Origin: Bacteroidales bacterium | GTDB lineage: Bacteria; Bacteroidota; Bacteroidia; Bacteroidales; UBA932 | Length of the DNA: 64,000 nucleotides | Reading direction: 5' to 3' | NCBI GenBank assembly: GCA_017527415.1 | Contig: JAFXQA010000008.1 | Coordinates: 1-64,000 of the forward strand | In this document: positions 7,569 to 16,790 of the stretch, piece after piece | Layout of the letters: each line of letters opens with the position of its first letter | Position numbering within the stretch: position 1 is the first letter of the stretch | The notes under the pieces: model-generated | The model's input: the letters and a program-made list of their open reading frames with translations, nothing else | Told to the model about the DNA's origin: nothing | Database searches by the model: none | Position numbers and translations under genes: made by a program

Positions 7569-9881
7569 TTAGTTGCATACAACATACATAGTCGTAGTGG
7601 CTTCACTCGCACCATACTTATATGTGTCAAGGTTTTCCGCACTGATGGCCACTTCCTCAACGTCTTTCCATGAGATGGTGCCGGAGACCTTGATAGGGTT
7701 ATCACTTTCTCCGAAAACCACTTTCTTGCCACTGCCCCTGACCATACCGACAACGACACCTGCCCTGGGGCCTTGGTATACGGATGAAATGGAACCGCTG
7801 AACACGCAGGGATCGCCGTCGCGGCTGGTCATACTGGCATTGCTGCCCTCACCGGAAGCACCACCCCAGCGACCCATAAGACCGCCGATGCAATAGTACC
7901 AATCCTTTCCGGCGTTACCCCAGTCGCTGTCGGCAAAAATGCTTGCGGCGCAAGTACAACCCTTTACAGTGTAGTTCGCAGCGCCGCCGGCGACATAACC
8001 GACAAGACCGCCGACATCACCTTTACGGCCGTTCACTATTATGTGGCAGTTTTCAGTCACGGTATTCTTGATTTGCTTTCCAAATAAGCCAAAAATACCA
8101 CCTACAGCCATCGTTCCGTGTCCGCTTACCGTGATGTTTCCGTTAGTTTTACAATAATAGGCAAAGGTTCCGGTACTGCCGTATGCGCCCTGTCCGCAGA
8201 TACCGCCCACAGAAGCACGCCACCTGTCGTCATTATCATACAAGCCATCGTATTCCACCTCGATATTACCGGAATTATTGCAGGATTCTATCTCAAGATT
8301 ATCCCAAGGCATACCGGCAATACCACCAACGTGAAGCAGATAGTTTTTCTTCTTCATTACAGATTCTGCAGGCTCTCCTTCCGCAACCGCACGCGCCCGG
8401 ATTAGACCCAGATTCCGACATTTGTTGAACTTTCCCTGGCCGAATCCAATAATACCAGCTACTCCCACAGGTCCGGTAGATCCAGAAGTCAAGGCCGGCA
8501 GCGGGCTGATATCAGAGTGATTGAGCGAAATGATTGCAGTCGCTTCGTTAATGCACTGTTCAAACGTTGACGTATTCTCTTCGCTCCAACTTGTCGTCCC
8601 GACGATACCTCCCAGATTCACCCCGATGGCATTACCGGTACCGGTGGATGAGAACTCATTGACCGGATCCCCGTACTTCGCATTCAGGCTAATCTTGCCG
8701 CTGTTGACACAGGCATAGAAGGTGCAGGGGCCTTCCAGATGGTTGACCAGACCCACAATGCCGCCCAGCGTGGCGTTTTTATGCACACATCCCGGGGCTT
8801 CGAACGAGACCAGTCCCTCATTGGAGCAGTTCTCAAAACGGGCGCCCTGGGCCCGGCCAGCAATACCGCCCAGGATGATTTCTACATCTACATCGGCCGT
8901 GGCGTTATACGTTACCGAGGCCTTGTTTACAACATTCTTGTAGGCTCCGCCAACGCTTTGGCCCACAAGCGCACCGAACTCATTGCTCGCGGCCGTGAAC
9001 ACGCAGCTTTCGTCCAGAATAACATCTTTTATGGTTCCGGAATTCTGTGCAAACAGAGGCACGGAGGATTTCAGGTTCTTAATTGCATATCCCTGACCCT
9101 CAAGAGTTCCTGCGAAACCGCTTGCGGAAGTAATTGTTATGCCCTGCATGTCAATATCATTGACAATGGCGGCGACATCGCTCGTCTCAACACTGATGGA
9201 GGAGAGCCATGCTGCCAATTGCTCACCTGTGGAGATTAACGTGGAAGGAGCCTGAGAGGTCGCAGTCGTTACAATCTCGGAATAGGACATACTGTAACCT
9301 TCCGCGATAGCTCCAACGCGGACATCATATGACACTCCACTCTGCACGTTTCCAATTTTGAAAGTGGTTTCATTTCCTGTGTAATCCACACTCCACTCGG
9401 AAGCCACCGAAACTTTGTGCTCCACACTATAAGAAGTAGCACCTTCGACAGCGTCCCAGGCTACGGCGATGAAGGAAATACCTGCATCAGCGCGAACGAC
9501 AGGCTTAGGAAGGAATCTGAGGACATCTGCAGAGACCAACTCTGACCATTCGCTCTCAACATCACCGTTGACGGCTTTTACACGGAAAAGATATTTGTTT
9601 CCGAATTCCAGCCCAACAACCTCAAATGGACTATAAGTCGGCGAACCTGCAACATGGAATTCAGTCTCCTGTTCATTCCTGTATTCGACCTTGTAAGAAG
9701 TGGCATTGACTACCGGAGACCATTTCAAGATGACCTTCTCCCCGTTAAATTCGGCCTCAACGACAGGGGCAGTCAATTTGATTTTAGGAACCTCGGGTTT
9801 CTCGTTCTTTTTACAGCCAATGAGAAGCGGTAAAAGAATGAGAGCACCTGCAACAATTTTAAAGAATGTCTTTTTATTCAT
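7569..9881 (-). CDS. lipoprotein with two FnIII-like domains and GLUG repeats
   Basis: A 770-residue lipoprotein starting MNKKTFFKIVAG, with lipobox LLIGC. The ATG at 9881 lies 10 bases after the susD-like stop. Two fibronectin-III-like domains follow (about 37-125, with the core VILKWSPVVNATSYKVEY; about 127-215, with FIAVAWDAVEGATSYSVEH), then GLUG-type repeats to the end (GGIAGRAQGARFENCSN, GDVGGLVGYVAGG). Long stretches are almost identical to the repeat part of the next gene (for example NGRKGDVGGLVGYVAGGA and SRDGDPCVFSGSISSVYQ). It has no enzyme domain. Its place directly after susD suggests a surface glycan-binding protein, the position of SusE/SusF-type proteins. That role is inferred from position, not shown by sequence. 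Confidence 0.8.
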   Translation of the reverse strand: MNKKTFFKIVAGALILLPLLIGCKKNEKPEVPKIKLTAPVVEAEFNGEKVILKWSPVVNATSYKVEYRNEQETEFHVAGSPTYSPFEVVGLEFGNKYLFRVKAVNGDVESEWSELVSADVLRFLPKPVVRADAGISFIAVAWDAVEGATSYSVEHKVSVASEWSVDYTGNETTFKIGNVQSGVSYDVRVGAIAEGYSMSYSEIVTTATSQAPSTLISTGEQLAAWLSSISVETSDVAAIVNDIDMQGITITSASGFAGTLEGQGYAIKNLKSSVPLFAQNSGTIKDVILDESCVFTAASNEFGALVGQSVGGAYKNVVNKASVTYNATADVDVEIILGGIAGRAQGARFENCSNEGLVSFEAPGCVHKNATLGGIVGLVNHLEGPCTFYACVNSGKISLNAKYGDPVNEFSSTGTGNAIGVNLGGIVGTTSWSEENTSTFEQCINEATAIISLNHSDISPLPALTSGSTGPVGVAGIIGFGQGKFNKCRNLGLIRARAVAEGEPAESVMKKKNYLLHVGGIAGMPWDNLEIESCNNSGNIEVEYDGLYDNDDRWRASVGGICGQGAYGSTGTFAYYCKTNGNITVSGHGTMAVGGIFGLFGKQIKNTVTENCHIIVNGRKGDVGGLVGYVAGGAANYTVKGCTCAASIFADSDWGNAGKDWYYCIGGLMGRWGGASGEGSNASMTSRDGDPCVFSGSISSVYQGPRAGVVVGMVRGSGKKVVFGESDNPIKVSGTISWKDVEEVAISAENLDTYKYGASEATTTMYVVCN

Positions 9882-9891
9882 AATAATTATA

Positions 9892-11688
9892 TTAATATCC
9901 AGGGTTTTGTTCAAGATTCTTGTTCATAGTGATATCCTCCGAGGAAATCGGATCGAGGTACATCCGGTCGTTCCAGACGCGTCCGGACAGGTCGTCACGG
10001 AGCATCAGGCCGCCGGGGACTGAGACGAAGTGAAGCGGAGCACCGACTGACACAGCGATGCCTGCATAAGCTTCTGGAACAGTGGGCATCTTCGGATCCG
10101 GGAAATAAACGTCGGGAGTGCCGTCTCCGTTCATATCCAGCGGGGTGTCGTAACCGGGGATGCAGATGCCGGTCCACGGGAGATTGGACCAGAGATTACC
10201 GCATGCCCATCGCTTGATATCCTTCAGGCGGAAGCCTTCCAGACAAAGCTCTATGGTGCGTTCCCGGCGGATTTCCAGAATAACAGGATCCGTTATGTCT
10301 GGATAGAACGTATTCTTCAGATAGCTATCCACGATTGTCGGCTTGGTGTCCAGGTCACCACCGGTGATGCCTGCCCTGCGACGCAATGCGCCGATAGTGC
10401 TCTTCCATTCCGCATCGGTCAGGGTTCCAAGTTCAGCCTTGGCCTCGGCATAGTTGAGAAGCGCCTCGGCATAGCGCATTAGAGGGATGTCGTTTCCGTT
10501 AGCACCATACAGATCGGCGGCATCATCGTCCACAGTGAACTTAATAATATGATACCCCGTAAGCGAATAGCCATAATCCGCCGTTGCCCGGACCTGGCTT
10601 CCATCGGCAGTCTTTCGCTCATAATCGACGGAACGGATGGTCTGGCCAAGGCGCTGGTCCCGACCGGTCATTTCTTCAGGGAATGTCTTATATTTACCGT
10701 CCGGTTTTGTTTCGGAGTAATAGGAGCCATCCTGATTGAGGTATGTATTGATGAAAGGACGGGTCAGCGATGCGCGAACATTCTGTTTATTATAGTAGTA
10801 GTTGGCGTAACCCACAGAAAGAGGATTATCCTGCTCAACAGCAAGCATGACTTCGTCCGTCGGAACCGCATCGCTGGAGAAAAGATCACGGTATGATCCT
10901 TTGCCTTTATTGTATGCAGCCCCGGTGTGGATGGAGAATTTGCCGCTTTCCATCACAGATTTTGCGGCATCGGCAGCGGCCGCATAGAGGTCATCGGAAC
11001 TGATGCTGCAGCCGGCAACATAGGCAGTGCCTGCATGGTACTTTCGCCAGGAGGCCTCATATAGGCAAACGCGGGATTTAAGCAGAAGAGCACACCACTT
11101 GTTGATAAAACTTGCTTTGCTTGACGAGGAATTATCCGCCTTGATATGCTCGAAAGCAAAATCGCAGTCATCCATTATATGGGTGACAATGACATCACGG
11201 GTATCCCTAGGAGCAGTGAGCTCCGGATCTCCCGGGTTAAGGACATGGTCTATCCACGGAACGCCACCGTACCAATAGAGCTTTTCGAAATACAGCCAGG
11301 CACGGAAGAAGCGGGCAATTCCGTTGTAGTTGTTTCTGACATCTTCCGGGACCGTATCGTAATTATTGTGGTCCAGGAAATAATTGACGCTGCGAATATT
11401 ACCCCATCCCCACTTGCCCTGTGTGTCAGGAATCAAGGCCCCAAGTTCATAATCATCAAGCTCGGTCTTGGCCATATAGTCACACGCCAACCCGTCCTGA
11501 TGATGGACATCCGTTCCGTTGGGGAAGAAGCTGTAGAAAGAATTGCAGTACAACTTCAGGCCGGTCTCGGAACCAAAAACAAGTGCCGCGTCAGCTGAAG
11601 ATTTCTGGTTCTCCGTAAGATCACAGGCAGACAGCAATGCTATGCCGGCGGAGAGTAAGACGATAGTTCTAATTATTCTCTTTTCCAT
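9892..11688 (-). CDS. susD-like: SusD/RagB family glycan-binding lipoprotein
   Basis: A 598-residue SusD-family lipoprotein that would cap the SusC channel and bind oligosaccharides at the cell surface. It starts MEKRIIRTIVLLSAGIALLSAC (lipobox). Family landmarks are RFFRAWLYFEKLYWYGGVPW at about residues 126-145, PLMRYAEALLNYAEAKAELG in the TPR-like region, IRRERTIELCLEGFRLKDIKRW, and the C-terminal NLEQNPGY, close to the usual QNPGW ending. Length is normal for the family. It follows the susC-like gene by 12 bases, so the two are certainly co-transcribed. Ligand specificity cannot be read from the sequence. Confidence 0.95.
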   Translation of the reverse strand: MEKRIIRTIVLLSAGIALLSACDLTENQKSSADAALVFGSETGLKLYCNSFYSFFPNGTDVHHQDGLACDYMAKTELDDYELGALIPDTQGKWGWGNIRSVNYFLDHNNYDTVPEDVRNNYNGIARFFRAWLYFEKLYWYGGVPWIDHVLNPGDPELTAPRDTRDVIVTHIMDDCDFAFEHIKADNSSSSKASFINKWCALLLKSRVCLYEASWRKYHAGTAYVAGCSISSDDLYAAAADAAKSVMESGKFSIHTGAAYNKGKGSYRDLFSSDAVPTDEVMLAVEQDNPLSVGYANYYYNKQNVRASLTRPFINTYLNQDGSYYSETKPDGKYKTFPEEMTGRDQRLGQTIRSVDYERKTADGSQVRATADYGYSLTGYHIIKFTVDDDAADLYGANGNDIPLMRYAEALLNYAEAKAELGTLTDAEWKSTIGALRRRAGITGGDLDTKPTIVDSYLKNTFYPDITDPVILEIRRERTIELCLEGFRLKDIKRWACGNLWSNLPWTGICIPGYDTPLDMNGDGTPDVYFPDPKMPTVPEAYAGIAVSVGAPLHFVSVPGGLMLRDDLSGRVWNDRMYLDPISSEDITMNKNLEQNPGY

Positions 11689-11700
11689 ATTGCTCTCTCC

Positions 11701-14700
11701 TTAGAATGTCAAGTTAATACCGAAACTGTAGGACTTAAGGACAGGATAGCATCCACCTGTCCCTGCGGTCGTATCGTGATTTTCCGGATCCTGGCCAAGG
11801 GCAAGTACGTCAACCGTGCCCTTAATGTACTTGTACATCGGCGACCAGTCCCAGAGATTCTCTCCGGAGAAGAATATGCCGACTTTCGAAAGATGCAGCG
11901 GTTTTATCCATTTATCCGGAAGATTGTATCCAAACTGGACGTTTTTCAGGCGGATATAAGAGACGTCCAGCATATAACGTGTATTGCCGCGCCGGCTTGT
12001 TCCAGCAAGGGGATTGGCACCCGAAGCATAACGGGGCAGCCAGGCATCGCGGTTCTCCTCCGTCCAGTAATTGCCAAGGACCCATTTGGGAATCTGGTTA
12101 TACGCACGGTTGTACTGGCCCCAGATCATTCCACTGTCGCCTTCCGTGATAAAATCCTGCTTGCCAACTCCCTGGAAGAAGACGGAAGCGTAGAAATTGT
12201 TCCAGTCGGCACTAAGGGTAAAACTGTAAATGTATCTGGGCTCGGAATTACCGATAATCATTCGGTCTCCAGGATTGGAAAGTGTCTGGTCTCCCCTATC
12301 GATGTATCCGTTGCCATCCAAGTCCTCAATTTTGGGATCGCCGGGGTGGATCGAATAGTCCTTTGAGAATTGGTTAATGATGTCGTAACGCTCAGCGCCT
12401 GCTGCCCTAGCTACTGCTTCTGCCGCATCGATATCTGCCTGATCCTGCCAGAGGCCATTGCAGACAAACCCCCAGAGTTCGCCTATCACCATTCCGGGAT
12501 AGTATTCCGGGATATTTCGACCGCCAATATAGCCGGTGTCGTTATTGTATTCGTCAATTTTGGAGACATAGTCCGCCAGCGTACCCTTGATGCTGTATCC
12601 GAAGGGTTTGCCGGCCAGTTTGAAGCTATTCTTCCACAAAATGGTTAACTCACAGCCGCGCGTCGTAAGGGATGCGTAGTTGCCCTCGGGGGCATCCGCA
12701 CCATAAACCGACTGGATGCTGGGACCGGCCGTAAACATATCCTGCGTCTTTCGGGTGTACCAGTCGGCGTTGATAGTCAGACGGTCCTCAAAGAAGCCTA
12801 GATCCACACCCGCATCGTATGTCTGTGACTTCTCCCATGTGAGGTTGTCCGGAATGGGGTCCGGAGCATCTGTCTGGCGGTATTTGGTACCATTCAACAG
12901 GCGGCTGCTACCAAAGCCGAAGGTTTCGTCGTAATAGTACTCGCTCACGTTACTGTTACCAAGAGAGCCATAGGAGAAACGCAGCTTGGCATTGGAGAGA
13001 TACTTTTTCCCGATAGGCTTAATCCAGGGTTCTTCGGTAATCCTCCAACCCGCTGATAATGAAGGGAAGAAGGCCCAGCGCTCATTGGAAGGGAATTTGG
13101 AAGAACCGTCATAGCGGCCGTTGAACTGAATCAAATAACGGTCGTCATAACTGTAGTTGATCCTGGAGAAGATGCCTACGGAGCGCCATTTTTTCCAGGT
13201 TCCGGTTATTCTTTTGTCATCCGTACCAAAGGTCAGATTGATGTTCTCTACGGTTTCAGAAAGAAGGTCAGTATTTTGTACGTGAATCTTGTCACTGGAA
13301 CGCTGCTCATAGTTGTAACCGAGCATTGCCTTGAAATAATGCTTCTTAATGGTCTTTGTATAATCCGCATAGGCATTGGCCGAGATATATTTTATAATAT
13401 TCCGGTCATCTGTAAAGGATGACACAATTCCCGATTTGGTTTCCATGACGCCGGGCCTGGGGGAATACTCATCCGGATACTTTCGGGTATAGCCGTTGGA
13501 GTTGGTCAACTTGTAGGTGGCATCAGCGTTGAAGGTTAAGGTATTATCGAGGAAGGACGCACTGAGGCCGACAGTATTCTTGACATCGTCATTTTCATAG
13601 ACATTGGTACTGGCGCCATAAAGGAAACCTCCTACAGAGTTGGCCGCAGCCTGCGTCATCGTGCCGTCCGGATTATAGAAAGGCATACATACAGGAGCCT
13701 GGGAATTGATGTTGGCCCAGATGTTACCGGCCGATCCGCTGGAGACTATTGGGTTATTATACTTGCGGTGCCCCTGTTCGAAGTTGTTGCTGATCCTAAG
13801 CCATGGGAAGGGCTTATAACCAATCTTCACACGGAAGTTCTCCGTAAGGCATTTATCCGTATTGGTGTCGGAGTTATACAGTCCCGAGTAATGATAGACG
13901 CGGCCTGAGACATAATAGTCGAATTGCTTGTCCGAACCAGACAGGGAAAAATTGTGCGTCTGGCCGAAAGAGTTGTCCTTGTAAAGGATTCCAAACCAAT
14001 CGGTACCTTCGGGGAAGTATGCATAATTGCCTGCATCAACTCTCCATGAACCGTCACTCACAACTGTACCGGTGTTGCCGGTATCGTGGCGCAAGCGATA
14101 TTCGTTTAGCCAGGCGAGGGAGAACGGCATTATGAGATTCATGTGCGTGGGAAGGTTTCCATTGTAATTGAACCAGCCTTCGCACATCATCGTCGCCCAC
14201 AGGAGACCATCGGTAACGTAATCGGGCTTCACCACCGGGGAGGAGAGAGTGAAATTGTTGGAATAGGTGATGACCGGCCGGCCTTTCTGCGCGCTCTTTG
14301 TAGTGATTAGTACCACTCCATAAGGAGCCCGGGAGCCATAGATAGCGGCCGATGCGGCATCCTTAAGGACGGAAACGGAAGCAATGTCGTCCGGATTCAG
14401 CATAGACGGGTCGCCTTCAACGCCATCCACAAGAATCAGGGCACTACCGCCCTGGCCGATGGATGTGACACCACGAATATTGAAATCGGCAGTACGGATT
14501 GGCTTACCGTCGGCGAGGGATATGTTCAGGTTAGGAACGGCACCTTCCAGCATCTGCGTCACATTTGCATTTGGACGAGCATTGAAGACATCTCCGCCAA
14601 TCTGGTCAACGGCTCCGGTGAGGTCAACCTTACGCTGGGTACCATATCCGACAACCACCGTTTCTTCCAGCATGAGGGCATCTTCTTTGAGTGTCACGTT

Positions 14701-14967
14701 TATGACGGAGAGATTGCCGATTTCAACCGTCTGTGTGACATATCCTATGCAGGAGAATTCCAGCGTCTTGCCGGATGAAACGTTAATGGAATAGTTGCCA
14801 TCAAGGTCGGTAGCCGTGCCATTAGAAGTGCCGGAGACCATGACGACGACCCCTGGAAGCGAGGCGCCGCCAGCGTCTTTCACCGTCCCCTTTATGACTC
14901 TGCTGCCCTGACCGAACGCCGCGAGTGGCAAGAGTGCAAACAAGATTATGATTATTTTCCTGAGCAT
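11701..14967 (-). CDS. susC-like: SusC/RagA TonB-dependent outer-membrane transporter
   Basis: A 1088-residue TonB-dependent transporter that would import oligosaccharides across the outer membrane with energy from TonB-ExbBD. After the signal peptide (MLRKIIIILFALLPLAAFGQ) comes the carboxypeptidase-like regulatory domain (about 23-105: IKGTVKDAGGASLPGVVVMV). The SusC hallmark LEETVVVGYGTQRKVDLTGAV and the plug domain follow (NIRGVTSIGQGGSALILVDG, VSVLKDAASAAIYGSRAPYG), then the long barrel ending in SYSFGINLTF. It is complete and pairs with the downstream SusD. It starts 11 bases after the stop of the lipoprotein EEP gene, in the same operon. Confidence 0.97.
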   Translation of the reverse strand: MLRKIIIILFALLPLAAFGQGSRVIKGTVKDAGGASLPGVVVMVSGTSNGTATDLDGNYSINVSSGKTLEFSCIGYVTQTVEIGNLSVINVTLKEDALMLEETVVVGYGTQRKVDLTGAVDQIGGDVFNARPNANVTQMLEGAVPNLNISLADGKPIRTADFNIRGVTSIGQGGSALILVDGVEGDPSMLNPDDIASVSVLKDAASAAIYGSRAPYGVVLITTKSAQKGRPVITYSNNFTLSSPVVKPDYVTDGLLWATMMCEGWFNYNGNLPTHMNLIMPFSLAWLNEYRLRHDTGNTGTVVSDGSWRVDAGNYAYFPEGTDWFGILYKDNSFGQTHNFSLSGSDKQFDYYVSGRVYHYSGLYNSDTNTDKCLTENFRVKIGYKPFPWLRISNNFEQGHRKYNNPIVSSGSAGNIWANINSQAPVCMPFYNPDGTMTQAAANSVGGFLYGASTNVYENDDVKNTVGLSASFLDNTLTFNADATYKLTNSNGYTRKYPDEYSPRPGVMETKSGIVSSFTDDRNIIKYISANAYADYTKTIKKHYFKAMLGYNYEQRSSDKIHVQNTDLLSETVENINLTFGTDDKRITGTWKKWRSVGIFSRINYSYDDRYLIQFNGRYDGSSKFPSNERWAFFPSLSAGWRITEEPWIKPIGKKYLSNAKLRFSYGSLGNSNVSEYYYDETFGFGSSRLLNGTKYRQTDAPDPIPDNLTWEKSQTYDAGVDLGFFEDRLTINADWYTRKTQDMFTAGPSIQSVYGADAPEGNYASLTTRGCELTILWKNSFKLAGKPFGYSIKGTLADYVSKIDEYNNDTGYIGGRNIPEYYPGMVIGELWGFVCNGLWQDQADIDAAEAVARAAGAERYDIINQFSKDYSIHPGDPKIEDLDGNGYIDRGDQTLSNPGDRMIIGNSEPRYIYSFTLSADWNNFYASVFFQGVGKQDFITEGDSGMIWGQYNRAYNQIPKWVLGNYWTEENRDAWLPRYASGANPLAGTSRRGNTRYMLDVSYIRLKNVQFGYNLPDKWIKPLHLSKVGIFFSGENLWDWSPMYKYIKGTVDVLALGQDPENHDTTAGTGGCYPVLKSYSFGINLTF

Positions 14968-14978
14968 ACTTAGCGCGA

Positions 14979-15827
14979 TTAGAATTCGATAATAGAATAG
15001 ACCGGGAAGTGGTCGGATACGTATTTATGGCCATCGTACCATTGGGTGACCGTCTTGTATTCCGAGCATTTTATAGTGTTGGTTATCCAGATATGGTCGC
15101 ATTGATAAGCTTTTGCCTCATTGCCCCATGCATTGTAGGTCTTCACATCATCCGTAATCGGAGCGACCTCCCTGGTGCAGACCATCGACTCACGGATGCC
15201 TTCGAAGACGGAATCGGTGGCATGGGTGTTGAAATCCGCCATCATAACGATAGGAAGGTTGTTCGTGTTGAGCAACTTGATCCGCTTCTGGATCAGCGTC
15301 ATCGCGCTTTTACGTGATGCCGTAGTCAGGCCAAAGTGGGTGTTAATGTAAAAGAATTCCTGCCCGGAGGAGAGGACCTTCATAACGGCCCAGTGGACAT
15401 AGCGGACATATCCGTCCCAACTCGTAGATGATTTATCCGGGGTGTCGGAAAGCCAGAAAACTCCCTCCGAGAGCACCTCAAGTTCGTCAGGGCGGTACAT
15501 AAATGAATTCATCGGGTCATCGACCGGGGCCCCTACGTACCCGTGACTGGCGAGGGTCCCACTCATGTATTTCCACTCGGTCGCCACAAGTTCCTGAAAA
15601 CCGACGATGGACGGCTGCTGGTCGATGATCATGTCACGGCAGGCGCCAGCTCGCATTCCCCAGTTGTTGAATGCGTCGTCTTCGGTTGTCGTACCCCTTA
15701 TGTTGAAGGTCATCACTTTCAACTGCCCCGGACCCAGGTTCGGGTGATTGTTCTTAGGTTCCTCTTTCTGACATGAAAGAAGAACAAGCAAGAGCAAAGG
15801 GAAAAGGAAGAAATGTTTTTTATGCAT
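14979..15827 (-). CDS. EEP-family (endonuclease/exonuclease/phosphatase) lipoprotein
   Basis: A 282-residue lipoprotein (MHKKHFFLFPLLLLVLLSC, then QKEEPKNN) made of one EEP domain. The metal-dependent active-site motifs are all present: MTFNIRG (about 39-45), GFQEL, NTHFG, MADFNT, CDHIWI and the C-terminal SDHFPV. EEP enzymes cut phosphodiester or phosphomonoester bonds in DNA, RNA, phospholipids or inositol phosphates. A secreted lipoprotein in a SusCD operon is more likely to act on an outside glycoconjugate or nucleic acid than on cell DNA. It lies between another EEP gene (19 bases upstream) and susC (11 bases downstream). The true substrate is unknown. Confidence 0.9.
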   Translation of the reverse strand: MHKKHFFLFPLLLLVLLSCQKEEPKNNHPNLGPGQLKVMTFNIRGTTTEDDAFNNWGMRAGACRDMIIDQQPSIVGFQELVATEWKYMSGTLASHGYVGAPVDDPMNSFMYRPDELEVLSEGVFWLSDTPDKSSTSWDGYVRYVHWAVMKVLSSGQEFFYINTHFGLTTASRKSAMTLIQKRIKLLNTNNLPIVMMADFNTHATDSVFEGIRESMVCTREVAPITDDVKTYNAWGNEAKAYQCDHIWITNTIKCSEYKTVTQWYDGHKYVSDHFPVYSIIEF

Positions 15828-15846
15828 AATTTTATCTTTAGAATCG

Positions 15847-16695
15847 TCAGAATGCCAATGTGGCGCTTATTGGATAGTGGTCCGAAATCAGTTCATGTCC
15901 ACCGTATGGAGTTGTATCCGTGTGATACTCAAGGCATTTGATGTCCGGAGTAATCCAGATAAAGTCGATGATGCGCTCCTTGTTCTTGTTCCCCCAGGCG
16001 TTGTAGGTGGGGATGTCGTCGGTAACAGGTGCGACATCGTGGGAGTTGACCATAAACTGCTTCAGGCTGTCGAATGCTTTGCTTGAGATATCCGTATTGA
16101 GATCTCCGCTAAAAATGAGGGGAATGCCTTCAGGGTTGAGTTCCTTCATCTTCCCGACAATCATATTCACACCTTCTACCTGCGACTTCCAGGTGAGGCC
16201 GAGATGGGTGTTGAAATAGAAGAAGCGCTTGCCGGTCTTGTTTACTTTGAAAAGCCCCCAGGTCAGGGACCGATTATACTTTTCGTCGAAGGATTTTGAA
16301 GGCACATCCGGCGTTTCGGAAACCCAGAAGGTGCCGCTGTCCAGCAGGGTGAATACGCTTTTCTTGTAGAGGAATCCGGAAGTTTCTCCTTTATCCACGC
16401 CGTTGTCCCGGCCTATGCCCACGCTGCCGTATTCCGATGCGAGACTGTCCCGGAAGAATGACCACTGCCCCTTGAACTGCGTCTCCTGGAAACCCACCAG
16501 GTCCGGCTTCCGTGTCCTGAGCATTTCCAGACAGGCTTCCTTACGGTTGTTCCAGGAATCGTTCGGGTTCACCTCTTTGGCGTGGCTCTGCCGCACGTTG
16601 AAACTCATAACCGACAGCTTTGCCGTGCCGCAAGATGCCACAGTCAGCATCAAACAACCGACAGCAATTCTGAAAACGTTTGAAAGTGAATGCAT
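15847..16695 (-). CDS. EEP-family lipoprotein, first gene of the utilisation operon
   Basis: A 282-residue EEP protein. I placed the start at the ATG at 16695 because it gives the lipoprotein signal MHSLSNVFRIAVGCLMLTVASC and lies about 23 bases after the start of transcription predicted from the -7 box at 16725-16732; an ATG at 16722 would fall on or before that point. Motifs: MSFNVR, GFQET, NTHLG, GDLNT, IDFIWI and the terminal SDHYP. In the IDFIWI position the usual Asp-His pair is Asp-Phe, unlike the two other EEP domains in the operon, so its activity or metal use may differ. It lies 19 bases before the next EEP gene. Confidence 0.85.
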   Translation of the reverse strand: MHSLSNVFRIAVGCLMLTVASCGTAKLSVMSFNVRQSHAKEVNPNDSWNNRKEACLEMLRTRKPDLVGFQETQFKGQWSFFRDSLASEYGSVGIGRDNGVDKGETSGFLYKKSVFTLLDSGTFWVSETPDVPSKSFDEKYNRSLTWGLFKVNKTGKRFFYFNTHLGLTWKSQVEGVNMIVGKMKELNPEGIPLIFSGDLNTDISSKAFDSLKQFMVNSHDVAPVTDDIPTYNAWGNKNKERIIDFIWITPDIKCLEYHTDTTPYGGHELISDHYPISATLAF

Positions 16696-16724
16696 TCTGG
16701 CTTGGTTATCAGTTTCCTTCATCG

Positions 16725-16732
16725 CAAAGGTA
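16725..16732 (-). promoter_or_regulatory. -7 box of the utilisation operon promoter
   Basis: On the minus strand this reads TACCTTTG, a match to the Bacteroides -7 consensus TAnnTTTG. The predicted transcript begins near 16718 and leads into the ATG at 16695. No perfect TTTG lies at the usual 19-21 base distance, so the -33 part is weak or activator-dependent, which fits control by the divergent regulator. Confidence 0.5.
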
Positions 16733-16777
16733 ATCGGACTATTTTTCAATAAATATCTCATTTGTCAAAATTGTTAT

Positions 16778-16785
16778 TAATTTTG
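16778..16785 (+). promoter_or_regulatory. -7 box of the divergent regulator gene
   Basis: TAATTTTG matches TAnnTTTG and ends 5 bases before the ATG at 16791. A transcript starting the usual 5-7 bases downstream would begin at or inside the start codon. A TTTG lies at 16761-16764, closer (13 bases) than usual for a -33 box. Confidence 0.45.
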
Positions 16786-16790
16786 TGCAA

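Noticed and set aside
7547..7759. Longer N-terminus for the GLUG-EEP lipoprotein
   Set aside because: It would run deep into the preceding gene and hide the lipoprotein signal that begins at 7546.
4950..9200. Repeated blocks as a CRISPR or DNA repeat array
   Set aside because: The repeats are coding GLUG-type protein repeats and a gene duplication, not short regularly spaced DNA repeats.
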